From Deltaproteobacteria bacterium (lineage in GTDB: Bacteria; Myxococcota; Kuafuiibacteriia; Kuafuiibacteriales; Kuafuiibacteriaceae), in contig JACKEN010000002.1 of NCBI GenBank assembly GCA_020632995.1, positions 558,001 to 622,000 of the forward strand: a stretch of 64,000 nt of DNA. The letters run 5' to 3'. Position 1 is the first letter of the stretch; every line of letters starts with the position of its first letter. The notes under the pieces are model-generated. The model made no database searches and had not been told where the DNA came from. It worked only from the letters and a program-made list of their open reading frames with translations. This document shows, piece by piece, positions 1 through 10,590 of this stretch. A program made the position numbers and the translations under genes.

Positions 1-2511
<2,511 letters not shown>

Positions 2512-2532
2512 CGATCGTCTCTTCCTGGATCC

Positions 2533-4296
2533 CTACGCGTTGGGATCCAACAGCTTCTTCACTTCGCTGGCCCGCTCCAGGGAGCTGAGGTCGCCGTTCT
2601 TCAGCAGCTCCGCCTTGAGCCGGGCGAGCTGGGCCTTCTTGTGGCTCTCCATGAGGCGAGCCACCAGCTGGTCCACCGGGTCCGGAGCTGGGGGGCTGTC
2701 CAGCAGGTGTCGTCGGATCTCTGTCAACGTACCCTCGTCTGCGCCGGTCTCCCGCATCCGATCCAACGCTTGGGGCGCGTCGAACTTCATTCCATCCGCC
2801 AGGGCACCCCGAGCCGCCTCCACCGCCATCCGGATCGCGTCGTGCTGAAACGCGTCGAAGGCGTGGTTCGATTCCAGGGTGGGCAAGGTCTCCGCCGGGG
2901 CCTCGAGGACGCGCCTCAAGATCGCGATCTCTACTGGGGATACGCGCGCTTGGCGAGTTTGTGGCGCACGGATCTGCGGGGCCTTCGGCGCAGGCGGTAT
3001 CTTGGCGCCGAGGTGTCGGCGCAGGAGCTGCGCATCGACGCCCAGGGCGCGCGAGGCGGCCTGGAGCGTGACGTCGCGCTCCAACGGATCCTTGATGGCC
3101 AAGATCATGGGTTTGACTGCGTCCAGCGCCCGGGTGGTCCCCGCGATGCCGCCCCCCGCCTGGGCAGCCCGCGCGCGGGCCACGAAGAAATCGATGGCGG
3201 AGGGCGCTTCGTCAATGAGTTTCTGTAGAGAATCCGCGCCTTGCCTCCGGACGAACGTGTCAGGGTCTTCCCCGTCCGGCAGGTTCACGACCCGAACCCG
3301 GAGCCCCTCGGCCAACAACAGCATCGCCGCCTTCTGAGTGGCCTCCTGGCCCGCGGTGTCACCGTCGTACATCGTGATCACCTCTTCGGTCATACGGGCC
3401 AGGGTCTGGGCGTGGGCGCGGGTGAGCGCGGTGCCGCAGCCCGCCACCGCCCGGTGGAAGCCGGCCTGGAACAGGGCGATGACGTCCAGGTAGCCCTCCA
3501 CCAGGATGGCCTGCCGGGAGCGCCGGATCTCCTGCCGGGCCGGGGCGAGCCCATACAAGATCGTCGACTTGTCGTAGATCGGGCTCTCGGGCGAGTTCAG
3601 GTACTTGGGGCCCTCCGGGTCCACCCAGTCCGCCCGCCGGGCCCCGAAGCCGGCCACCATCCCGCCCGGGATCTCGATCGGGAACACCACCCGGCCCCGG
3701 AGGCGGTCGTAGATCCGGCCCTCCCGGGCGCTCTTGCCGAGCAGGCCGACCTCGAGGCCCAGCTCCAGGTCGACGCCCTTCTTCTCGAAGAGGTTGGCGA
3801 GGGACTGCCAATCGGCCGGCGCCCACCCGAGCCGGAACGCGGCGATGGTCTCGGGGGTCAGCCCGCGCTCCTGGATCAGGTAGCGCTGGGCGTCGGGGAA
3901 GCGCTCCAGGCACTTGGCGTAGAACGCGCCGGCCAGCCGGTTGGCGTCGAAGAGCTGCTGCTTCCGGGTGCGCTGGGCCTTCTCCTTCGGGGTCTCGGGC
4001 CGATCCTCGATCTGGACCCCGAACTCCCGGGCGAGCGACTTCACCGCGTCGACGAAGTCCAGGCCGTCGATCTTGCGGACGAAGTCGATGACGTCGCCGC
4101 CCTCGCCGCACCCGAAGCAGTGGTACAGGCCCTTCTCGGTGGACACGCCGAAGGACGGCGTCTTCTCGCTGTGGAACGGGCACAGGCCCACGTAGCGTCG
4201 CCCGCGCTTGGTGAGCCGGACGTACCGGCTCACCACGCGCTCGATGTCGGCGCGGTCCCGGACCTCCTGCAGCTTTTCGGGCGGGATTTGAGCCAC
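2533..4296 (-). CDS. dnaG: DNA primase DnaG
   Basis: 587-residue primase that makes RNA primers for replication. The N-terminal zinc-binding domain shows C39, H42, C60 and C63 (CPFHSEKTPSF, YHCFGCGEGGD). A central TOPRIM catalytic domain follows (ILVEGYLDVIALF, then the acidic motif MYDGDTAGQEA). The C-terminal part is the expected size for the helicase-binding region. It lies between rpsU and rpoD in the same order as the E. coli macromolecular-synthesis operon, with 146 bases to rpsU and 21 to rpoD. The ATG start gives the normal N-terminus MAQIPPEKLQEVRDRADIE. Confidence 0.98.
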   Translation of the reverse strand: MAQIPPEKLQEVRDRADIERVVSRYVRLTKRGRRYVGLCPFHSEKTPSFGVSTEKGLYHCFGCGEGGDVIDFVRKIDGLDFVDAVKSLAREFGVQIEDRPETPKEKAQRTRKQQLFDANRLAGAFYAKCLERFPDAQRYLIQERGLTPETIAAFRLGWAPADWQSLANLFEKKGVDLELGLEVGLLGKSAREGRIYDRLRGRVVFPIEIPGGMVAGFGARRADWVDPEGPKYLNSPESPIYDKSTILYGLAPARQEIRRSRQAILVEGYLDVIALFQAGFHRAVAGCGTALTRAHAQTLARMTEEVITMYDGDTAGQEATQKAAMLLLAEGLRVRVVNLPDGEDPDTFVRRQGADSLQKLIDEAPSAIDFFVARARAAQAGGGIAGTTRALDAVKPMILAIKDPLERDVTLQAASRALGVDAQLLRRHLGAKIPPAPKAPQIRAPQTRQARVSPVEIAILRRVLEAPAETLPTLESNHAFDAFQHDAIRMAVEAARGALADGMKFDAPQALDRMRETGADEGTLTEIRRHLLDSPPAPDPVDQLVARLMESHKKAQLARLKAELLKNGDLSSLERASEVKKLLDPNA

Positions 4297-4370
4297 GTGC
4301 GATGGGCCCCCGCTCAGGGGCGCCGATCCTCATACGGAGCGGCTCCGGGCGAGGCAAGGTCGTTCGACGT

Positions 4371-4411
4371 AGATAATAGAAAACCCGGGGTAGCCGTGGG
4401 CCGCCCCGGGT
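4371..4411 (-). terminator. Hairpin and T-rich tract between rpsU and dnaG
   Basis: On the minus strand ACCCGGGG (4404-4411), a 13-base loop and CCCCGGGT (4383-4390) form a perfect 8-bp stem, followed at once by TTTTCTATTA. This has the form of an intrinsic terminator downstream of rpsU. E. coli has a partial terminator at the same place, so attenuation between rpsU and dnaG is plausible. Confidence 0.75.
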
Positions 4412-4442
4412 CTCATACCGCCGCGCTCGACGGGCGGGAGGC

Positions 4443-4643
4443 CTAGCTGCCCCCCTCCTTGCGCATCTTCTTGATCAGGCGCTTGCGCGCTGCGGCGGCC
4501 TTCTTCTTCCGCTTCACGGACGGCTTCTCGTAGTACTCGCGCTTGCGAACCTCACCGAGGATGCCGGCGCGCTCGCACTGCTTCTTGAAACGACGCAGCG
4601 CGCGCTCGAAGGACTCACCTTCCTTGACTCTCACACCAGGCAT
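4443..4643 (-). CDS. rpsU: 30S ribosomal protein S21
   Basis: 66-residue basic protein of the small ribosomal subunit. MPGVRVKEGESFERALRRFK followed by KREYYEKPSVKRKKK is typical of S21. The start is preceded by AGGGGGTGAT eight bases upstream. It is first in the rpsU-dnaG-rpoD order, with its own predicted promoter (4710-4737) and a terminator-like hairpin just downstream. Confidence 0.97.
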   Translation of the reverse strand: MPGVRVKEGESFERALRRFKKQCERAGILGEVRKREYYEKPSVKRKKKAAAARKRLIKKMRKEGGS

Positions 4644-4709
4644 TCAGCGATCACCCCCTAGGTTGGCAAGCTGCCGTACTGCCCCCTCCAAGGGGGGCGA
4701 GAGGCGCGC

Positions 4710-4737
4710 ATAGTAGCGATCGGGCCCGGGCTGTCAA
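4710..4737 (-). promoter_or_regulatory. Predicted sigma-70 type promoter of rpsU
   Basis: Minus-strand TTGACA (4732-4737), a 16-base spacer and TACTAT (4710-4715) make a near-consensus housekeeping promoter. The -35 box overlaps the hisIE stop codon. Between promoter and rpsU, CCCCCT-CCA-AGGGGG (4682-4697 area) could fold as a short leader hairpin. Confidence 0.7.
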
Positions 4738-5468
4738 CCGGGCTCGTCGGTGGGGGGCCGGGGCCGGGCCCGGGACGCCTTCTCGTCCAGGCCCGAGATC
4801 CCGAAGCGGCGCTCCAGCTCCTCGAACACCGCCCGGAACGAGAGGCCGCGCCCCTTCAGGGCCACCGCCACGTGGTAGAGCAGGTCCGCGGTCTCCGACA
4901 CCACCCGGGGATCGGTCTCGCCCTCCAGCGCCGCCACCAGCTCCTCGGACTCCTCGCGGATCTTGGCCACCTGCTTGGTGACCCCGGCGTCGAGGAGGCT
5001 CCGGGTGTAGCTCGGCTTGGCCCCCGCCGGCTGCCGGGCCCGGGCGTCGAGCACGGTGTCCAGCTCCTCCATGATGTGCCCCTCTTCGGGGCGATCCACC
5101 TCGACCGGCTCGCGGTGCCAGCCGTTCCCCACCCGGCGGTAGCTGAAGCAGGTGGCGGTGCCCTCGTGGCAGGCGGGCAGGCGCGCCTCGACCATGTAGA
5201 AGAGGGTGTCGCCGTCGCAGTCCAGGCGCACGTGGATCAGGCGCTGGGTGTTGCCCGAGGTGGCGCCCTTCTCCCACAGCACGTTCCGGGACCGGGAGAA
5301 GTAGGTGGCGTTCCCCGTCGCGAGGGCGTGGGCGAGGGCCTCCTTCGAGACCCAGGCCAACATCAGCACCGCCCGGGTGCGGAGGTCTTGGGTCACGCAC
5401 GGCACCAGGCCCCGCTCGTTGGGCCTGACCTTGGACCACAGGGCGTCCACGTCGAGGGGCGGGGTCAT
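4734..5468 (-). CDS. hisIE: Bifunctional phosphoribosyl-AMP cyclohydrolase / phosphoribosyl-ATP pyrophosphatase
   Basis: 244-residue histidine-biosynthesis enzyme catalysing the second and third steps. The N-terminal cyclohydrolase half carries WEKGATSGNTQ, the metal-binding DCDGD, and ACHEGTATCFSYR with its conserved cysteines. The C-terminal pyrophosphatase half has KQVAKIREESEELVAAL and ETADLLYH. The ATG at 5468 is chosen because MTPPLDVDALWSKVRPNERG aligns with the usual start; upstream residues are low-complexity. No other his gene is nearby, and the gene is divergent from the polysaccharide gene at 5557. Confidence 0.95.
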   Translation of the reverse strand: MTPPLDVDALWSKVRPNERGLVPCVTQDLRTRAVLMLAWVSKEALAHALATGNATYFSRSRNVLWEKGATSGNTQRLIHVRLDCDGDTLFYMVEARLPACHEGTATCFSYRRVGNGWHREPVEVDRPEEGHIMEELDTVLDARARQPAGAKPSYTRSLLDAGVTKQVAKIREESEELVAALEGETDPRVVSETADLLYHVAVALKGRGLSFRAVFEELERRFGISGLDEKASRARPRPPTDEPG

Positions 5469-5556
5469 GGGCGGGGGGATGGTATGCGGCTTGGGCCGCG
5501 GATGGAAAGCGGCTCGGCTTGCGAATCCCCCACGCTTGCCGTACGCCGGACCGGTC

Positions 5557-7686
5557 ATGCTGGGACTCCGCAGCGACAAGGGCAAGCGGGCCTTCACCGC
5601 GGATCCCAACGCGGCCACGCACCTGCAGCTCAAGGTGCCCGTCGGGGAGGCGCTGGACGCCCCCCGGCGCTACGAGGACCTCCTGGGCGATCCCCGGTTG
5701 CAGACGGTGGAGACGGCCGAGGTGGTGCTCCCCGGCCCCGGCCTCACCCCGGTGGTGCAGGACACCTTGCGGGCCCTCCTCCGCAGCATCCCTCGGGCGC
5801 GGGCGGTGGAGCTGGTGGCCCCGGGGGCGCCCGCGCCGTACCCGGTGGACGCCGCGCTCGACCTCACCCGGCAGGCGGCGGAGCGGGGCGCGACCCTCGG
5901 CTTCGGCTTCGTGCTCGACGCGGAGGCCGACGGCTTCGACGCCCTGGCGGGGGCGGGGAGCCTGGCCGCGGTGCTCGCCGCGTCCCGGAGCCTGAAGGCG
6001 GGCGGCGCGGCGGTGCGCTGGTGGGTGCCGGTCCGGCCGGAGCTGGTGTACCGGCTCGAGGGCATCTTCTCGCTCGCGGCGGACGAAGGGGTGGACGCGG
6101 TGCTGGTGCCGGTGTGGTGCCTGCCCAACGGCGCGGGGGCGGGGGCCGAGCTCAGCCCGGACCACCTCCTCTTCGTGCGGGACTTCCTCGCCTACCGCCT
6201 CCTCGAGGAGGATCGCTACCAGACCTCCGCGGAGCGGCTCGCCTACTACGAGTGGCTGAAGGACGCGATCGACGGCGCCGGGCCCCGGCGCCCCGCGGGG
6301 GCCCGACCGGTGGCTACCCTGGGGCCCCGGAGCGAGGGCGGCGCGCCCGAGGTGGCGCTCGAGAACCGCCCCACCCTGGGGGACATGTCCGGCCTCGCCC
6401 CCAAGGAGGGCCGACAGGGCGCCCTCGACAAGCTCAAGGCCCAGGCCCTCGACGTGGGCGGGGTGGTGCTGGACGGGGATCGGGCCCTGTTGAAGTGGGC
6501 CCGCGCCATGGCGCCCAAGCCCGGGCGCGCGCAGGCGATCCCGCAGGGCGCGCAGCTCCCGGTGGTGCTGGTCATCGGCGCCTACGGCGGTGACCACATC
6601 GGCGACGCCGCGATCCTGGGCGGGGTGCTCCTGCGGGTGCACCGAAAGCACGGCACGAAGAAGGCGATCCTGATGAGCCAGCGCCCCGAGCACACCCGGC
6701 GCCTGGCCAAGATGCTCGTGCTCCCGGTCGAGATCACGGTGGAGCTGTACGAGCACGGCCCGATCAAGGCGGCGGTGCCCCAGGTCGACGCGGTGGTCTA
6801 CGCCGGCGGCCCGATGATGGACCTGCCGAAGCAGCTGGTGCGGCACCTGTACGCCGCGTCCCTCGCCCAGACCATGAAGAAGCCGCTGCTGCTCGAGGGG
6901 ATCGGGGCGGGGCCCTTCAAGCGCAAGCCGTCCGAGTGGATCGGGCGGCAGCTGTCGCTCATGGCGGGGAGCATCGTGCTCCGCACCCAGGCCGACGCCG
7001 AGAACGCGGTGATGCGCGGCCTGGATCCCCAGGTGGGGCGCGATCCGGCGTTCGACTACCTCGAGAGCCGCAAGGATCCGAACCGCTACTCGGCCGACGA
7101 CGCGGCGTGGATCGAGCGCCTGCTCGCCGACACCGCGGGCAAGCGCCTGGTCGCCATCAACCTGCGGCCGATCCGCGAGATGTTCACGGAGGGGGTCGAG
7201 GCCGCGAAGCGGGCCGAGTACACCCGGCAGGTCGAGGATCGCTTCGAGGCCCAGCTGGCCGAGGGGATGGCGCGCTACGCGGCGGAGTCCGACGTGCCGG
7301 TGTGCTTCATCTACGTGTGCATGAACTCGATCCAGTTCGGCAGCTCGGATCTGCGGAGCGCGTATCGAGTGCAACGCCACTTGCCTCAGGGGGTGGAGTA
7401 CCGGGTGTGGGAGGGCGATCCGACGATCGACGGGGTGCTGGCCCTGTTGCGCAAGATGGACCTCGTCATCGCGATGCGCTTTCACGCCAACATCTTCGCG
7501 ATCTCCCAGGGGTGCCCGGTGGTGGGCATCGACTACCGGCCCGGCAAGCGGGACAAGGTGGACGCCCTGCACCGGGACCGGGGGACGATCGAGAACGTCA
7601 GCCGCATCGACGAGATGACCTCGGGGTGGCTCGTAGAGCGCCTCCACGCCCTCGCCCGCGCCGCGGGCGGGGTGAAGGCAAGGTAG
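5557..7686 (+). CDS. Polysaccharide pyruvyl transferase family protein with large N-terminal domain
   Basis: 709 residues in two parts. The C-terminal ~370 residues match the polysaccharide pyruvyl transferase family (CsaB/WcaK type): VIGAYGGDHIGDAAILGG, VVYAGGPMMD, LLEGIGAGPF and the late motif MRFHANIFAISQG. Family members transfer pyruvate ketals to surface sugars. The first ~330 residues resemble an alpha/beta barrel (ELVYRLEGIFSLAADEGVDA). They carry no CxxxCxxC cluster motif, and I cannot assign them. The ATG at 5557 is the first start beyond the divergent hisIE. The SGNH hydrolase gene begins 10 bases downstream, so the two are probably co-transcribed. Confidence 0.85.
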   Translation: MLGLRSDKGKRAFTADPNAATHLQLKVPVGEALDAPRRYEDLLGDPRLQTVETAEVVLPGPGLTPVVQDTLRALLRSIPRARAVELVAPGAPAPYPVDAALDLTRQAAERGATLGFGFVLDAEADGFDALAGAGSLAAVLAASRSLKAGGAAVRWWVPVRPELVYRLEGIFSLAADEGVDAVLVPVWCLPNGAGAGAELSPDHLLFVRDFLAYRLLEEDRYQTSAERLAYYEWLKDAIDGAGPRRPAGARPVATLGPRSEGGAPEVALENRPTLGDMSGLAPKEGRQGALDKLKAQALDVGGVVLDGDRALLKWARAMAPKPGRAQAIPQGAQLPVVLVIGAYGGDHIGDAAILGGVLLRVHRKHGTKKAILMSQRPEHTRRLAKMLVLPVEITVELYEHGPIKAAVPQVDAVVYAGGPMMDLPKQLVRHLYAASLAQTMKKPLLLEGIGAGPFKRKPSEWIGRQLSLMAGSIVLRTQADAENAVMRGLDPQVGRDPAFDYLESRKDPNRYSADDAAWIERLLADTAGKRLVAINLRPIREMFTEGVEAAKRAEYTRQVEDRFEAQLAEGMARYAAESDVPVCFIYVCMNSIQFGSSDLRSAYRVQRHLPQGVEYRVWEGDPTIDGVLALLRKMDLVIAMRFHANIFAISQGCPVVGIDYRPGKRDKVDALHRDRGTIENVSRIDEMTSGWLVERLHALARAAGGVKAR

Positions 7687-7696
7687 GTTGCGAACG

Positions 7697-8830
7697 ATGC
7701 GGGCGGTGACGCGGTTCCTGAAGGCGCTCCTCGGCGTCATCGTGGCGTGCGTGGTGATCTTCGTCCTCGTGGAGGGGGTGAGCAGCACCGTCCTCTTCGT
7801 CTGGGACGGCCTCTTCAAGACCGGCGCCGGCCTCGCGTCGAGGAAGCACGTGATGTTCGACGAGCAGCTGGGGTGGGTGAACCAGCCCGGGCTGAAGGTC
7901 CCCGACCTGTACGGGCCGGGGCTCGGCGCCACGATCAACGCGCAGTCCCTGCGCGCACAGCACGACCTCAGCGGCGCGGTGCCGGTGGGGCGCTCCCGGG
8001 TGCTGTGCAGCGGCGACTCCTTCACCTTCGGGGTGGGCAACGGTGACGACGAGACGTGGTGCCAGCAGCTCGAGGTGCAGCACCCCCAGGTCGAGGCGGC
8101 GAACGCGGGCGAGGCGGCCTACGGCATCGGGCAGATGTACCTGAAGTCGAAGCGCCTCTCCGAGCAGCTCAAGTGGAACGTGCACGTCACCGGCTTCATC
8201 GCCGACGACATCCGGCGCCTGACCACCCTCGACTTCATCGGGCGCAACAAGCCGCGGCCGAACCTGAAGGACGACGGGACCCTGGTCTGGGAGGGGACCC
8301 CGGTGGCGCAGGCCTCGCCCCTGTACCTGTGGTTCCGAGCAAACCGGCGGGTCTTCGCGCCGCTCCGGTTCCTGGAGCTGGGTGGGCGCCTCGGCAAGAA
8401 GTTCTCGAAGCCCGCGCCGGGCGGGGCGGGGTGGAGCCAGGCCCGCACCGCGGACACCGTCATCGCGGTGTTCGAGGCCACCCGCGAGCTCAGCCAGGCC
8501 CAGGACGCGGTGGCGGTGTTCGCGTTCCTGCCCTCCGGGCCCCACTTCGACCCCGAGGACGAGCGCTGGCGACGGGAGCTCCTCCCGCGCTGCGCCGAGA
8601 AGGGCCTGATCTGCCTCGACGTCGTGGCGCCGATCCGGGCGCTGGACGACGCCACCGAAGACGCCATGTACACCGCGGCCTGGGGCCACTACTCGGCCGA
8701 CGGGAACAAGCGGGTCGCGGAGGCCCTGTGGGCCGAGCTGGTGGCGATCCCCGAGGTCGCGGTGCGGCTGGGCGAGGGCGCGCCAGCGACCCCCGAGGGC
8801 GAGGCCGTCGCGCCCCCTCCGGCCGAGTGA
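7697..8830 (+). CDS. Membrane-anchored SGNH/GDSL-type hydrolase
   Basis: 377 residues. One N-terminal membrane helix (about residues 8-28, FLKALLGVIVACVVIFVLVE) should anchor it with the body outside the cytoplasm. Block I of the SGNH family is clear (VLCSGDSFTFGVG, nucleophile Ser), and a late GHYSADGNKRVAEAL supplies the candidate catalytic His. The usual Asp two or three residues before that His is not evident. Such proteins esterify or de-esterify surface sugars; the pyruvyl-transferase neighbour fits that role, but the substrate is unknown. The ATG at 7697 is preferred over an in-frame TTG at 7688. Confidence 0.8.
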   Translation: MRAVTRFLKALLGVIVACVVIFVLVEGVSSTVLFVWDGLFKTGAGLASRKHVMFDEQLGWVNQPGLKVPDLYGPGLGATINAQSLRAQHDLSGAVPVGRSRVLCSGDSFTFGVGNGDDETWCQQLEVQHPQVEAANAGEAAYGIGQMYLKSKRLSEQLKWNVHVTGFIADDIRRLTTLDFIGRNKPRPNLKDDGTLVWEGTPVAQASPLYLWFRANRRVFAPLRFLELGGRLGKKFSKPAPGGAGWSQARTADTVIAVFEATRELSQAQDAVAVFAFLPSGPHFDPEDERWRRELLPRCAEKGLICLDVVAPIRALDDATEDAMYTAAWGHYSADGNKRVAEALWAELVAIPEVAVRLGEGAPATPEGEAVAPPPAE

Positions 8831-8965
8831 GATTGACTCGCAACTTCGCAGGCCGGGAACGCGACTTTGCCAGGCGGGTGGTGGCTGCTATCTTGGCCGG
8901 AACGCCTTCAGCCCGGACCCGACGGGTCGCGCGCGGCGTAGAACCCTCGAGAGGTGAGTGAGAGC

Positions 8966-10579
8966 ATGGGTCACGATGTGAAGAGCACCGGGGCGCCCCG
9001 GTCTGTGTTCGCGAGCAGAGCGCGCAGCCGGGTATCGGCCGGGGTGCTGTTGGCGGTCCTGGTGGGGTTGGGTGCGGCCTGCAACGTGGACGACGCCGAG
9101 ATCCCCAACGGCCCCTGCACCGGCGGCATCTGCGTGGGCGGCGACGCGGGGACGAACAACAACAACAACGACCCCTGCGCCAACATCACCTGCAACCAGC
9201 CCCCGACCCAGTGCCACGCCGCGGTCGGCACGTGCAGCGCGGGCGTCTGCGACTATGCGCTGATGCCGGGGCAGTCCTGCCAGGACGGGAACGCCTGCAC
9301 CAGCAACGACATGTGCGACGCGACGGGCGCCTGCGTGGGGACCGCGGTGGCCTGCACCACCCCGCCCGACCCCACCTGCGCCGACGGCGACACCTCGGTG
9401 GTCTACGACGCCCAGGGGGTGTGCATCCCCGGCTCCGGCGACTGCCAGTACACCCAGCAGACGGTGTCGTGCCCGGGCATGTGCGGCTCCGCGAACCCGG
9501 GCCTGTGCCCCAACCCGTGCGCGAACCGCACCTGCGACACCCCACCCACCGGCTGCTTCGCGGTGCCCGGTGCATGTAACGACCTCACCGGCGCGTGCAC
9601 GTACACCGTCGACCCGGCGATCACGATGTGCAGCGACGGCGACCCCTGCACGAACAACGACGCCTGCCAGGGCGACGGCACCTGCCTGGGCGCGACCCTC
9701 CAGTGCAACACGCCCCCCGCCGCCACCTGCACCGGGAACATCCTGAGGACCTTCACCGCCAACGGCGCGGCCTGCAACGCGGGCACCTCGATGTGCGACT
9801 ACCCCTTCACCGACACCGACTGCGGCGCGGCGGGGTGCTCGAACGGCGCGTGCAACAACGCTTGCGACGAGAGCGGCTGCTCGGCCTGGGCGCTCCCCGC
9901 CAACCCCAACGGGACCGCGGTGCGCACCTGCCAGGACGCGAACTGCCCCACCACCATCAACCTGCCGGGGCTCGACCGGAACTACTTCGACTGCAACGTG
10001 CAGCCGATCTTCGACGCGACCTGCGCGTACATGGGCTGCCACACCACCGACACCCCGAACCGGCGGCTCCAGATCTTCTCGGTCGGCCTGAAGCGGATGG
10101 CGCCCCTGTTGTCGGGCACGGACCACGACGGCCCGCTCAACCCGAGCTTCTGCAACGGGAGCTTCCCGCAGGCCGAGGCGAACTGCGCCGGGCGCGATCC
10201 CCTGCTCGCGGCGGAGGGCACCTTCAACTTCGACAACGCGCGCCTGTTCTCGCTCGACGCGGCCAGCGCGGATCAGAACGAGCTGTTGACCCAGCCGCTC
10301 GCGGGTGATCCGCAAGGCCACGTGCACGACAGCCTCGACTTCTTCGCGAGCACCAACGACGTGCGCTACCAGGCGATCCGGAGCTGGCTCAACGGCCAGA
10401 CCGCGGGCGGGGGGTGCCGCACCAGCATCAACATCCCCACCAAGCCCAACTACACGGTGAACACGCTGAACTACGGCGACGGCCAGTGCCCCACGTGCAA
10501 GCCCGCTGGCGGGACGTGCCCGGGCTCGACGCCGGCCACCGCGACGCCGCCCTGCAACCCCACGGACTGCGTGCAGTGA
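8966..10579 (+). CDS. Cysteine-rich lipoprotein with tandem repeats and CX4CH motif
   Basis: 537 residues. The signal peptide ends in a lipobox (LGAAC, C39). An Asn run (TNNNNNDPC) links it to two ~100-residue Cys-rich repeats, each starting PCAN-TC and containing CxDG-CT-ND-C and C-TPP. The C-terminal ~190 residues begin DCNVQPIFDATCAYMGCH, a CX4CH motif that could attach heme c, as in many deltaproteobacterial exported proteins. The ATG at 8966 is chosen over GTG 8954 because AGGTGAG lies seven bases upstream. The next gene, an exported CXXCH protein, starts 11 bases after the stop, suggesting a paired electron-transfer or binding role. Function is not established. Confidence 0.75.
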   Translation: MGHDVKSTGAPRSVFASRARSRVSAGVLLAVLVGLGAACNVDDAEIPNGPCTGGICVGGDAGTNNNNNDPCANITCNQPPTQCHAAVGTCSAGVCDYALMPGQSCQDGNACTSNDMCDATGACVGTAVACTTPPDPTCADGDTSVVYDAQGVCIPGSGDCQYTQQTVSCPGMCGSANPGLCPNPCANRTCDTPPTGCFAVPGACNDLTGACTYTVDPAITMCSDGDPCTNNDACQGDGTCLGATLQCNTPPAATCTGNILRTFTANGAACNAGTSMCDYPFTDTDCGAAGCSNGACNNACDESGCSAWALPANPNGTAVRTCQDANCPTTINLPGLDRNYFDCNVQPIFDATCAYMGCHTTDTPNRRLQIFSVGLKRMAPLLSGTDHDGPLNPSFCNGSFPQAEANCAGRDPLLAAEGTFNFDNARLFSLDAASADQNELLTQPLAGDPQGHVHDSLDFFASTNDVRYQAIRSWLNGQTAGGGCRTSINIPTKPNYTVNTLNYGDGQCPTCKPAGGTCPGSTPATATPPCNPTDCVQ

Positions 10580-10590
10580 AGAGGTCCACG

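Noticed and set aside
8954..8966. GTG 8954 as start of the Cys-rich lipoprotein
   Set aside because: The GTG lies inside the AGGTGAG that serves as RBS for ATG 8966.
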